From positions 1 to 41,338 of the forward strand of contig JAEZAD010000157.1 of the NCBI GenBank assembly GCA_023430565.1: a stretch of 41,338 nt of DNA. Reading direction: 5' to 3'. The notes beneath the pieces were generated by a model. It ran no database searches and was not told where the DNA came from. It was given only the letters and a program-made list of their open reading frames with translations. Source of the stretch: Verrucomicrobiota bacterium (GTDB taxonomy: Bacteria > Verrucomicrobiota > Verrucomicrobiia > Opitutales > Opitutaceae). The translations under genes and the position numbers were made by a program. This document shows positions 17,344 to 25,378 of this stretch, in pieces (position 1 is the first letter of the stretch; every line of letters starts with the position of its first letter).

Positions 17344-17545
17344 AGGGAACTGAAACGTCAGCTCATCCCCGCGGCAAACGCGAGGCGAAGTTGTGCCGCC
17401 GCTTTGCCCGGAAACAACTTGGCGTCGGCGCGGTCTCCGGGGTTTTTTCGCGATTCTTCCCCGGTTTCCGTCCGCCCCGTGCGTCCGATACCCAACTGTC
17501 CACTGTTCCGCTCCGCCCGCGGCACCCGCCGCGGTTCTGCTCCCC

Positions 17546-20500
17546 ATGGTGAAACGTTCCGGTTCTCCCCCGAACCCTCGTAAGTCTTCCCCCGGCACGC
17601 CTCTGCTCAAAATCGTCGGTATTGGCGCTTCCGCGGGCGGGCTCGAGGCGTATTCCGAACTGCTGCGAAATCTGCCCTCGGCCGGCCCCGTCGCCTACGT
17701 GCTCGTCCAGCACCTCGACCCGACCCATCGCAGCCTCTTGTCCGAATTGCTTGGCCGCACCGCGACGCTGCCCGTCCACGAGATCGCGCAAAACACCCGC
17801 GTCGCCGCCAACCACATCTACGTCATCCCGCCCAACAGCAGCCTCACGATCGAAAACGGCATCCTCAAACTCACCCCGCGCCGCAAAAACGGCGGCCCCG
17901 CGCGCACGATCGATCACTTCCTCCAGTCCCTCGCCGCCGACCAGAAAGAACGCGCCATCGGCGTCATCCTTTCCGGCGCCGGCTCCGACGGCGCCAAGGG
18001 TATCGCCGCCATCAAAGCCGCCGGCGGCCTCACCTTCGCGCAAGACCACGCCTCGTCGAAATACGACAGCATGCCGCGCAGCGCGATCGCCACCGGCTGC
18101 GTCGATTTCGTTCTCCCACCCGAAAAAATCGCCGCCGAAATCGGCCGCCTTCTCGACCAGCCGCTCCAGACCAAATCCCGCGCCGCCGCCAACGCCCGCC
18201 GCCGCCGCAGCACCCTCTCGTCCCGCTCCGCGCCGCTCGACCGCAGGCAGAAAGATTCCGCTTCCTGGCCCGCCGCCCCCGAAGACCTGAACCTGCGGAA
18301 AATCTTCATCCTCCTGCGCACACGCACCGGCACCGACTTCAGCTTCTACCGCCCCAACACCATCCGCCGCCGCCTCACGCGCCGGATGACCCTCCACAAA
18401 CTCAAAGGCCTCGAAGCCTACACGCGCTTCCTCCGCCAGCACCCCACCGAACTCGACGCGCTCTATCAGGACCTCCTGATCAACGTCACCAGCTTCTTCC
18501 GCAACCCGACCGTCTTCGAAACCCTCAAGAAGCGCATCTTCCCCAAGCTCGTCCAAAACCAGTCGTCCGCCGACACGATCCGCATCTGGGTCGCCGGCTG
18601 CTCCACCGGCCAGGAACCCTATTCCCTCGCCATCGCCTACGCCGAGTTCGCGGAGCAGAACTCCATCCGCACGCCCATCCAGATCTTCGCCACCGACGTC
18701 AATCACGCCGTCCTCGATCACGCCCGCGCCGGCCGCTACGCGAAAGCCCACGTCGACACCGTTTCGCCCGCGCGTCTCCAGCGCTACTTCACCCGCGAGG
18801 CCGACGGCTATCGCGTGCAAAAAACCATCCGCGACATGGTGATCTTCGCGCAGCACAACCTCCTCACCGATCCGCCGTTCACCCGCGTCGATCTCATCAG
18901 CTGCCGCAACATGCTCATCTACCTGGAGCCCGCGCTGCAGCAACGCATCATCCCCGCCTTCCACTACGCCCTCAAACCCTCGGGCTACCTCGTCCTCGGC
19001 ACCTCCGAATCCGTCGGCCAGTTCACCAACTTCTTCGAGCCCGTCGAAAAGAACCACAAGATCTACGCCCGCAAAACCGCCGTCAGCTGGCTCCGCTACG
19101 AACGCCCGCCCACGCTCCCCGTCCTCAAAGTCGGCGCCCGCACCACCCCCGCCACCCGCCACGCCGAGTTCAACTCGCTCGACGCTTTCAAGGAAGCCGA
19201 CCGCCTCACCCTCGCCAAATACGCGCCCGCCGGCGTCCTCATCAACGAAGACGGCGAAATCCTGCAATTCCGCGGCGACGTCCAGCGCTACCTCGAACTC
19301 CCCACCGGCAAGGCCAGCTTCAACCTCCTGAAGATGGCCCGCGAAAACCTCGCGCTCAGCCTCCAGAAATCCCTCCAGCGCGCCCGCCGCGACAACAAAC
19401 CCGTCCGCGAAAAAGAAGTCCGTTTCGGCCGCTCGCGCAGCCTCGTCAACATCGAGATCGCCCCGCTCAAAAATCTCCAGACCCGCTGCTTCCTCGTCCT
19501 CTTCGAGCCCGTCGCGCCCCCGCCCGCTCCGCCGCCCCGCACCGCCAGCCGCTCCGACGCCAAGGCTTCGCAAGCCGAGTCGCGCCGCTACTCCGACCTC
19601 AAGCGCGACTACGCCGAAATCCGCGAGCACCTCGACACCCTGCGCGAACAACACGACACCTCCGTCGAAGAACTCCAGGCCTCCAACGAGGAGGTCCAAT
19701 CCGCCAACGAGGAACTCCAAAGTCTCAACGAGGAACTCGAAACCTCCAACGAGGAGCTCGAGTCCGCCAACGAGGAACTCACCACGCTCAACGAGGAGCT
19801 CGCCACCCGCAACGCCGAGCTCCGCGAAAGCGAACAGCGCCTCCGCGAACAAGCCCAACTCCTCGACCTCGCGCCCGTCCTCGCCCGCTCGCCCAAGGAG
19901 CGCATCGTCTTCTGGAATCAAGGCGCCGAGAACCTCTACGGCTACACCAAGGACGACGCCCTCGGCCAGAACTCGCACATGCTGCTCGCTGCGCAATACG
20001 TCGAACCGCTCGAAAAAATCCAAGACCAGCTCCATCAACACGGTCGTTGGGAAGGCGAGGTCCTCCACCGCCGCAAGGACGGCCGCATCATCGTCGTCGC
20101 CAGCCAGTGGGTCGTGCACCACGACAGCAACGGCCGCCTTCGCGCCGTCCTCGAGGTCAACACCGACATCACCGCTCGCAAACGCGCCGAGGAAGCCCTC
20201 CAGGCCAGCGAGGAATTCAACCGCCGCATCCTCGAAAGCAGCCCCGACTGCATCACCGTTCTCGATCTCGACGGTCGGCTCGCGTTCATGAACGCCGGAG
20301 GCCTCCAGCTCCTGGAGATCGACGACTTCGACACCGTCGCCCACACCTACTGGCCCAGCCTCTGGGAAGGGGAGGGCCGCGCCGCCGCCGAAAACGCCTG
20401 CCGCCTCGCACGCTCCGGCAAACTCGCCCGCTTCCGCGGCTTCTGGCGCACCACCGGCGGCACGCCCAAATGGTGGGACGTCGTCTGCCGCCCCATCCTC

Positions 20501-22270
20501 GGCGCCGACGGCTCCCCGCAAAAAATCCTCGCCGTTTCACGCGACGTCACCGACCACAAAAACGCCGAGCTCGCCGCCGCCGAGGAAGCCCGCGTCGCCG
20601 CCCTCCGCGCCGAAGTCGCCGTCGCCGTCGCCCGCACCGGCGAGCTTCCCGTCATTCTGCAGGAAATCGCCGACATCCTCGTTCAACGCATCACCGCCTC
20701 GTTTGCGCGCATCTGGACGTTCGACGAACCCACCGCGACGCTCCAGCTTCGCGCCAGCGCGGGGTTGAGCCTGCCGTTCGGCGACGACCATGCCCGCGTT
20801 CCCCTCGGCGAGTCGCGCATCGGCGAAATCGCCGCCACGCGCAGGCCCATGCTCGTCGCCGATCTCGCCGCAGACGCGGCGCCCGACGAACCCGCCTGGG
20901 TCCGCCGCGAACGCATGACCTCCCTCGCCGGTTATCCTCTCCTCCTGGAAGGCCGGCTTCTCGGCGTCGTCGCCCTCTTCGCGCGCCATAAATTCGATCC
21001 GCGCATTCTCAACGAGCTCACGCTCACCGCCGAAAGCATCGCCCACTTCATCAGCCGCAAACGCGCCGAAGAGGAGCGCGCCCGCCTCTACCACGAAGCC
21101 GTCGTCGCGCGGAACGACGCCGTCGCCGCCTCGCAGGCGAAGGACGATTTCCTCGCCGCACTCTCCCACGAGCTCCGCACGCCGCTGAATCCCGTGCTCA
21201 TGCTCGCCAGCGACGGCGCCGAGAATCCCGATTTTCCCGAAGCCGTTCGCGCCATCTTCAAGACCATCGCCGCCAACGTCAGCCTCGAGGCCCGCCTCAT
21301 CGACGACCTGCTCGACCTCACCCGCATCGCCCACGGCAAGCTTTCCCTCGAGATGAAACCGCTCGATGTGCACACCGCCTTGCGCGATGCGATCGGCGTC
21401 GTCTCCCGCGACATCGAACTGAAACAAATCAGCCTCTCCGTAAAACTCCTCGCGCCGCGCGCGATCGTCATCGGCGACGCCGTCCGGCTCCAGCAGGTGT
21501 TCTGGAACATCATCAGCAACGCCATCAAGTTCACCCCCGAAGGCGGCCGCATCGATATCGAGACCAGCGTCGACCCCGCCGGCGAGCGCCTCTTCGTCCG
21601 CGTCACCGACAGCGGCATCGGCCTCTCGGAAACCGATCTCGCGAAAATCTTCGCCGCCTTCTCGCAGGGCGAGCACCGCTTCGGCGGCCTCGGCCTCGGC
21701 CTCGCGATCTCCCGACAGCTCCTCGAAAAACACGGCGGCGCCATTCGCGCCGCCAGCGCCGGCCCCCGCCAGGGCGCCACCTTCGAAGTCGACCTGCCCC
21801 TCGCCACCGACAGCGTCCTGCCGCACAAACGCGAACGCACTCCCGCCACCACGCTGCTCCTCGACCGCAGTCGCTTCAACGCCAGCGAACAGGCGCGCGA
21901 ACGCTTCAAACGCATCCTGCTCGTCGAGGACCACGTCGCCACCCGCACCTCCCTCCAGCAACTGCTCGCGCGGCGGAAATTCGAGGTCATCACCGCCGGC
22001 TCGATCGCCGAAGCGCAAGACCGCGCGCGCGATCACACGATCGACCTCGTGATCTCCGACCTCGGCCTCCCCGACGGCGATGGCTGCGAACTCTGGCGCG
22101 AATTGCGCGAGCGCAATCCCGACCTCGTGGGCATCGCGCTCAGCGGTTACGGCATGGAGGAGGACCTCGCCCGCTCGCGCGACGCCGGCTTCTCCGAGCA
22201 CCTCACCAAGCCCGTCAACATCCGCTCGCTCGACCGCGCCATCGCCGCCGTCGCCCAACTCCACCGCTAA
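17546..22270 (+). CDS. CheB-CheR-PAS-GAF hybrid histidine kinase with C-terminal receiver (1574 residues)
   Basis: Domains in order: CheB-type methylesterase (20-200) with Ser29 in GIGASAGG, His56 in VQHLD and Asp148 in GAGSDGAKG; CheR-type methyltransferase (247-510) with the SAM loop WVAGCSTGQEPYS; a PAS-like stretch (545-655); a coiled coil (675-775) with eight heptads of the SNEEL type; two PAS domains (772-880, 890-1010); a GAF domain (1020-1172); HisKA with His1208 in LSHELRTPLNP; HATPase with NIISNAIKFTP, DSGIGL and GLGLGLAIS; and a receiver with Asp1505. The ATG at 17546 is taken because upstream in-frame sequence looks non-coding. Such CheB/CheR-kinase fusions are known; targets are unknown and no chemoreceptor lies nearby. 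All catalytic residues are intact. Confidence 0.93.
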   Translation: MVKRSGSPPNPRKSSPGTPLLKIVGIGASAGGLEAYSELLRNLPSAGPVAYVLVQHLDPTHRSLLSELLGRTATLPVHEIAQNTRVAANHIYVIPPNSSLTIENGILKLTPRRKNGGPARTIDHFLQSLAADQKERAIGVILSGAGSDGAKGIAAIKAAGGLTFAQDHASSKYDSMPRSAIATGCVDFVLPPEKIAAEIGRLLDQPLQTKSRAAANARRRRSTLSSRSAPLDRRQKDSASWPAAPEDLNLRKIFILLRTRTGTDFSFYRPNTIRRRLTRRMTLHKLKGLEAYTRFLRQHPTELDALYQDLLINVTSFFRNPTVFETLKKRIFPKLVQNQSSADTIRIWVAGCSTGQEPYSLAIAYAEFAEQNSIRTPIQIFATDVNHAVLDHARAGRYAKAHVDTVSPARLQRYFTREADGYRVQKTIRDMVIFAQHNLLTDPPFTRVDLISCRNMLIYLEPALQQRIIPAFHYALKPSGYLVLGTSESVGQFTNFFEPVEKNHKIYARKTAVSWLRYERPPTLPVLKVGARTTPATRHAEFNSLDAFKEADRLTLAKYAPAGVLINEDGEILQFRGDVQRYLELPTGKASFNLLKMARENLALSLQKSLQRARRDNKPVREKEVRFGRSRSLVNIEIAPLKNLQTRCFLVLFEPVAPPPAPPPRTASRSDAKASQAESRRYSDLKRDYAEIREHLDTLREQHDTSVEELQASNEEVQSANEELQSLNEELETSNEELESANEELTTLNEELATRNAELRESEQRLREQAQLLDLAPVLARSPKERIVFWNQGAENLYGYTKDDALGQNSHMLLAAQYVEPLEKIQDQLHQHGRWEGEVLHRRKDGRIIVVASQWVVHHDSNGRLRAVLEVNTDITARKRAEEALQASEEFNRRILESSPDCITVLDLDGRLAFMNAGGLQLLEIDDFDTVAHTYWPSLWEGEGRAAAENACRLARSGKLARFRGFWRTTGGTPKWWDVVCRPILGADGSPQKILAVSRDVTDHKNAELAAAEEARVAALRAEVAVAVARTGELPVILQEIADILVQRITASFARIWTFDEPTATLQLRASAGLSLPFGDDHARVPLGESRIGEIAATRRPMLVADLAADAAPDEPAWVRRERMTSLAGYPLLLEGRLLGVVALFARHKFDPRILNELTLTAESIAHFISRKRAEEERARLYHEAVVARNDAVAASQAKDDFLAALSHELRTPLNPVLMLASDGAENPDFPEAVRAIFKTIAANVSLEARLIDDLLDLTRIAHGKLSLEMKPLDVHTALRDAIGVVSRDIELKQISLSVKLLAPRAIVIGDAVRLQQVFWNIISNAIKFTPEGGRIDIETSVDPAGERLFVRVTDSGIGLSETDLAKIFAAFSQGEHRFGGLGLGLAISRQLLEKHGGAIRAASAGPRQGATFEVDLPLATDSVLPHKRERTPATTLLLDRSRFNASEQARERFKRILLVEDHVATRTSLQQLLARRKFEVITAGSIAEAQDRARDHTIDLVISDLGLPDGDGCELWRELRERNPDLVGIALSGYGMEEDLARSRDAGFSEHLTKPVNIRSLDRAIAAVAQLHR

Positions 22271-22280
22271 AACGCTTCAC

Positions 22281-22309
22281 TGTCATTCTGGGCGAAGCGA
22301 AGAATCCAG
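22281..22309. repeat. Dispersed TGTCATTCTG-GCGAAGCG repeat
   Basis: A 29-base element between the converging kinase gene and coaX. It matches 36204-36232 at 26 of 29 positions (core TGTCATTCTG, GCGAAGCG, ATCCAG). It is not a strong hairpin. Confidence 0.75.
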
Positions 22310-22365
22310 AGCGACGAGTGAAAACCGGCGTCGCCGTGACCACGCCGTCACCACCCGCGATCGCC

Positions 22366-23121
22366 TCACGCCCGCCCCGCGAACTCGTTCAATCCGATCA
22401 GCACCAGCTCCCGCTCGACCGCATCGAACAACCCTTCGTTCGCGAACAACCTCGCATTCCCCCCCGTCGCCACCACGCGCACCGCCGCGCGCCCGCCAAA
22501 CGCCTCGCGTTTCACGCGCGACACCACTTCGCGAATCGCGCCGACCTGTCCGAAAAAACACCCGCTCGCAATCGCCTCCGCCGGCGACCGCCCCACCGCG
22601 GACCTCGGCCGTCGCACCGCCACACTCGGCAACAACGCCGTGCGATCCGCCAGCACCTCCGGCCACAGCGCCGCGCCGGGCAAGATCGCTCCGCCCACCA
22701 CCGTGCCATCGCGCGAAACTGCCGTCACCGTCGTCGCCGTCCCGAAGTCGACCACGATCGCATCGCGCCCCGGCCAGATCGTCCGCGCCCCGAGCGCCGC
22801 CGCCACGCGATCCGCGCCCATCTCCCGCGGCCGCCGATAGCCGATTTTCAACCCGTGCGCCGCGTCCGCCGACAACACCCGCGCCTCGATTTCCCACGTC
22901 CGTCGAATCAGCCGCAACACGTCCGGCGTCAAAGCCGGCACCACCGAACAAACCGCGGCACGGTCCACCTTCGCCCCCACGCGCAGCGGCAGCCGGATCA
23001 ACTCCGCCGGCTCGAGTCGAAAGGATTTTCTCAACTTCTCGCCCGCAAACACGCCCACGAACACCGATGTATTCCCCACCGCCACCGTCAGGGTGATGAG
23101 CGCCGCGCCGCGAACCGTCAT
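22366..23121 (-). CDS. coaX: Type III pantothenate kinase (CoaX) with altered first motif
   Basis: CoaX phosphorylates pantothenate, the first step to CoA. The 251-residue protein fits the family: GADRVAAALGA, the DFGTATTVTAV phosphate motif, GGAILPGAALWPEVLADRTALLP, GCFFGQVG and VVATGGNARLF. The first motif, normally D-x-GNT, reads TVAVGNTSVFVG, with Ala14 where the conserved Asp is expected, and the Asn of GADRxxN is Ala. The start overlaps the coaC stop by four bases, so it is the last gene of panB-panC-coaC-coaX. Family and context are sound; activity is uncertain because of the missing Asp. Confidence 0.85.
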   Translation of the reverse strand: MTVRGAALITLTVAVGNTSVFVGVFAGEKLRKSFRLEPAELIRLPLRVGAKVDRAAVCSVVPALTPDVLRLIRRTWEIEARVLSADAAHGLKIGYRRPREMGADRVAAALGARTIWPGRDAIVVDFGTATTVTAVSRDGTVVGGAILPGAALWPEVLADRTALLPSVAVRRPRSAVGRSPAEAIASGCFFGQVGAIREVVSRVKREAFGGRAAVRVVATGGNARLFANEGLFDAVERELVLIGLNEFAGRA

Positions 23122-23669
23122 TTCCCGCTCGCCTCCAAAATCCGCAAAACCTCCGTCGCAATCTCCTCCGGCTCGCGCAGCCGCCCCGCCCCGCCTTCGC
23201 CGCACGCATGCGGACCTTCCGCCGGCTCGATCACGCGCACGCCCCAGGACCGCAGCGTCGCGAGCGACTTCACGGTCGCCGGATGCTCCCACATCATCGC
23301 ATTCATCGCCGGCGCGACGAGCCACGGCTTCGTTTTGATCTCCCACGCCAGAAACAGCGTGCTCACCGGATCGTCGCCGAGTCCCGCCGCCAGCTTGTTC
23401 AAGGTATTCGCCGTCGCAGGACACACCAGCGCGAGATCCGCCTGCCGCGCCAGCTCGATATGTTCCAGCGCGCGTCCGGCCTCGAACACATCCGAAAACA
23501 CCGGCCGCCCGCTCAACCCCTCCAGCGTCGCCGCACCCACGAACTTCAACGCCGCCGCCGTCGCCGCCGTCTGCACCGTCACGCCGGCCTGCGCCAGCCG
23601 CGACACCACCGCGCACGCCTTGTAGCACGCAATCGATCCGCTGAGCAGAAAGAGCACGTTTTTTCTCAT
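23118..23669 (-). CDS. coaC: Phosphopantothenoylcysteine decarboxylase (CoaC only)
   Basis: This FMN flavoprotein decarboxylates 4'-phosphopantothenoylcysteine to 4'-phosphopantetheine. The 183-residue protein has LLSGSIACYKA (flavin site), catalytic His70 in LEHIELARQAD, CPATANTLNKLAAGLGDD, PAMNAMMW (120-127) and Cys156 in HACGEGGAGRL. Most bacteria carry a CoaBC fusion of about 400 residues. Here the protein stops after the CoaC domain, and no CoaB ligase is seen in the window. Both ends overlap neighbours by four bases (panC stop / coaC start; coaC stop / coaX start). A generic flavoprotein (UbiX, EpiD) is less likely given the operon. Confidence 0.9.
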   Translation of the reverse strand: MRKNVLFLLSGSIACYKACAVVSRLAQAGVTVQTAATAAALKFVGAATLEGLSGRPVFSDVFEAGRALEHIELARQADLALVCPATANTLNKLAAGLGDDPVSTLFLAWEIKTKPWLVAPAMNAMMWEHPATVKSLATLRSWGVRVIEPAEGPHACGEGGAGRLREPEEIATEVLRILEASGK

Positions 23670-24460
23670 GGCGAAGCTCCCGTCGTCATTCCCCGCACCA
23701 CATTGTCGATCAATCTCGTCTCGCCCAGCCGCACCGCGCCCAGCCGTCGCCCGTCGCGATCCTCCACATAATCCACCCGAAAGCCCAGCCGTTCGAGCCG
23801 CGCCCGCGCTCCCTCCGCCGCCTGTTCCTCCACGAGCGCCCGATGAAACGCCGGCGCCAGTTCCCGCTGCTCTCGGGTCAGGCGCGCGTTGCGCGAGCTC
23901 ATCGCCAGCCCGTCCGCTTCGCGCACCGTCGGACATCCCACGATCTTCGTCTCCACGAAAAACGCCGCGCACATCCCGCGCACCAGCTGCAGCTGCTGAA
24001 AATCCTTCTCGCCGAAATACGCCCGGTCCGCGCCCGCAATCTGCAGCAGCTTCATCACCACCGTCAGCACGCCCGTGAAATGCCCGGGCCGGTGCGCCCC
24101 GCACAATTCACGGCTCAACGCCTCCTCGCTCACCGTGTAGTGCTGGCCGTTTGGATACATTTCATCGACCGACGGCGCAAACGCGACGTCCACGCCCGCG
24201 GCCTCCATCATCGCGACATCCGCCTCGAGCACGCGCGGATACTTCGCAAAATCCCTCGGATCGTCGAACTGCGTCGGATTCACGAACACCGACGCGAGCA
24301 CGACGTCGCACTCCTGTCGCGCCGCTTCGAAAAGCGACCCGTGCCCCGCGTGCAGCGCGCCCATCGTCGGCACAAACCCGATGATGCGGTTCGCCACCCG
24401 ATGCTCCGCCCGCAGCGCCCGCCAGGCCTCCACCGTGTGAACCACCTTGATGCCGTTCAC
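23666..24460 (-). CDS. panC: Pantothenate synthetase
   Basis: PanC joins pantoate and beta-alanine using ATP. The 264-residue protein has PTMGALHAGH (31-40), SVFVNPTQFDDPRDFAKYPR, GEKDFQQLQLVRGM (150-163) and AMSSRNARLT, all conserved in the family. No ATG fits upstream of the domain; a GTG at 24460 overlaps the panB stop (GTGA) and gives the usual N-terminus, so it is taken as the start. The stop overlaps the coaC start. Confidence 0.95.
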   Translation of the reverse strand: MNGIKVVHTVEAWRALRAEHRVANRIIGFVPTMGALHAGHGSLFEAARQECDVVLASVFVNPTQFDDPRDFAKYPRVLEADVAMMEAAGVDVAFAPSVDEMYPNGQHYTVSEEALSRELCGAHRPGHFTGVLTVVMKLLQIAGADRAYFGEKDFQQLQLVRGMCAAFFVETKIVGCPTVREADGLAMSSRNARLTREQRELAPAFHRALVEEQAAEGARARLERLGFRVDYVEDRDGRRLGAVRLGETRLIDNVVRGMTTGASP

Positions 24461-25248
24461 TCGAAACTCTCCTTCCCCGCGGGAAACGTCCCCGCCCGCA
24501 CCGCCCGCGAAAACTTCGCCACGCCGTCCTTCACGACCTTCGCACCGCTCGCGAAACGCCGCACGAACTTCGGTCGAAACTCCGGATTGAAGCCGAGCAG
24601 ATCGTGCAACACCAGCACCTGACCGTCGCAGCCGGTGCCTGCGCCGATGCCGATGGTGGGCAGGCTCGTCTCCGCCGTCACGGTCCGCGCGAGCTTGCGC
24701 GGGATGCATTCCAGCACGACCGCAAACGTCCCCGCTTTTTCCAGCGAAGCCACGTCCTCGCGCAATCGTTCCGCGTCCTTCTCGCCTCGCGCCTGCACCG
24801 TATAACCGCCCAGCGCATGCACCGACTGCGGCTGCAATCCGAGATGACCCATCACCGGAATCCCCGACTCGACGAGATGCGCGATCACGTCCGCATGCCC
24901 GCGCACACCTTCGATCTTCACCGCGTGCGCCCCCGCCCGCATCAGCTGCGCCGCCGCATCGAGCGCATGCGCCACCCGCTTGCGCGCCGCGAGAAACGGC
25001 AGATCCGCCACGATGAATTTTCCCGCCGCGCCTTTCGCCACCGCGCTCGTGTGCAGCGCCATCAACTCCACCGTCGCCCCCAGCGTGTCCTGCTGCCCGT
25101 GCATCACCATCATCACGCTGTCGCCCACGAGCAGGCAGTCGACCGGCGACTCGGCCAGCAGCCGCGCCGACCAGGAATCATACGCCGTCACCATGACGAT
25201 CTTGCGACCTTCACGCTTCGCTGCGGCAAATTCCTTTACGCTGCGCAT
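24457..25248 (-). CDS. panB: 3-methyl-2-oxobutanoate hydroxymethyltransferase
   Basis: PanB makes ketopantoate from ketoisovalerate and methylene-tetrahydrofolate. The 263-residue protein has VTAYDSWSARLL, VGDS with metal ligand Asp43, ADLPF with Asp82, VKIEG (110-114), HLGLQPQSVHALGGY and catalytic Glu180 in VVLECIP. The ATG at 25248 is preceded by GGAG about 9 bases upstream on the coding strand, one of the few Shine-Dalgarno-like sites in the window. It is the first gene of panB-panC-coaC-coaX. panE is not seen here. Confidence 0.95.
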   Translation of the reverse strand: MRSVKEFAAAKREGRKIVMVTAYDSWSARLLAESPVDCLLVGDSVMMVMHGQQDTLGATVELMALHTSAVAKGAAGKFIVADLPFLAARKRVAHALDAAAQLMRAGAHAVKIEGVRGHADVIAHLVESGIPVMGHLGLQPQSVHALGGYTVQARGEKDAERLREDVASLEKAGTFAVVLECIPRKLARTVTAETSLPTIGIGAGTGCDGQVLVLHDLLGFNPEFRPKFVRRFASGAKVVKDGVAKFSRAVRAGTFPAGKESFE

Positions 25249-25378
25249 GGGAGAACTCCGACACGCAACACAGGAACCCCCGCCGCACAAGGCCCGGTCG
25301 TGTCAGCAGCGGGACCAGAAGCCGCGCATCCGACTCCGATTAGCGCCAAAAACCTCCCTCAACCAGCCTTCACCGCCT

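Noticed and set aside
19660..19830. Tandem GAGGAACTC-like DNA repeats that could suggest a repeat array
   Set aside because: They encode the NEEL heptads of a coiled coil and lack spacers, so this is neither CRISPR nor a satellite.
17363..20521. 1052-codon minus-strand frame opposite the CheB-CheR kinase
   Set aside because: Repetitive Gly/Glu/Val pattern that mirrors the coiled coil and codon bias of the real gene.
22366..23628. A longer CoaX reading frame starting inside coaC or panC
   Set aside because: The extra N-terminal part is Gly/Arg-rich shadow of coaC; ATG 23121 overlaps the coaC stop in the pattern of the whole operon.
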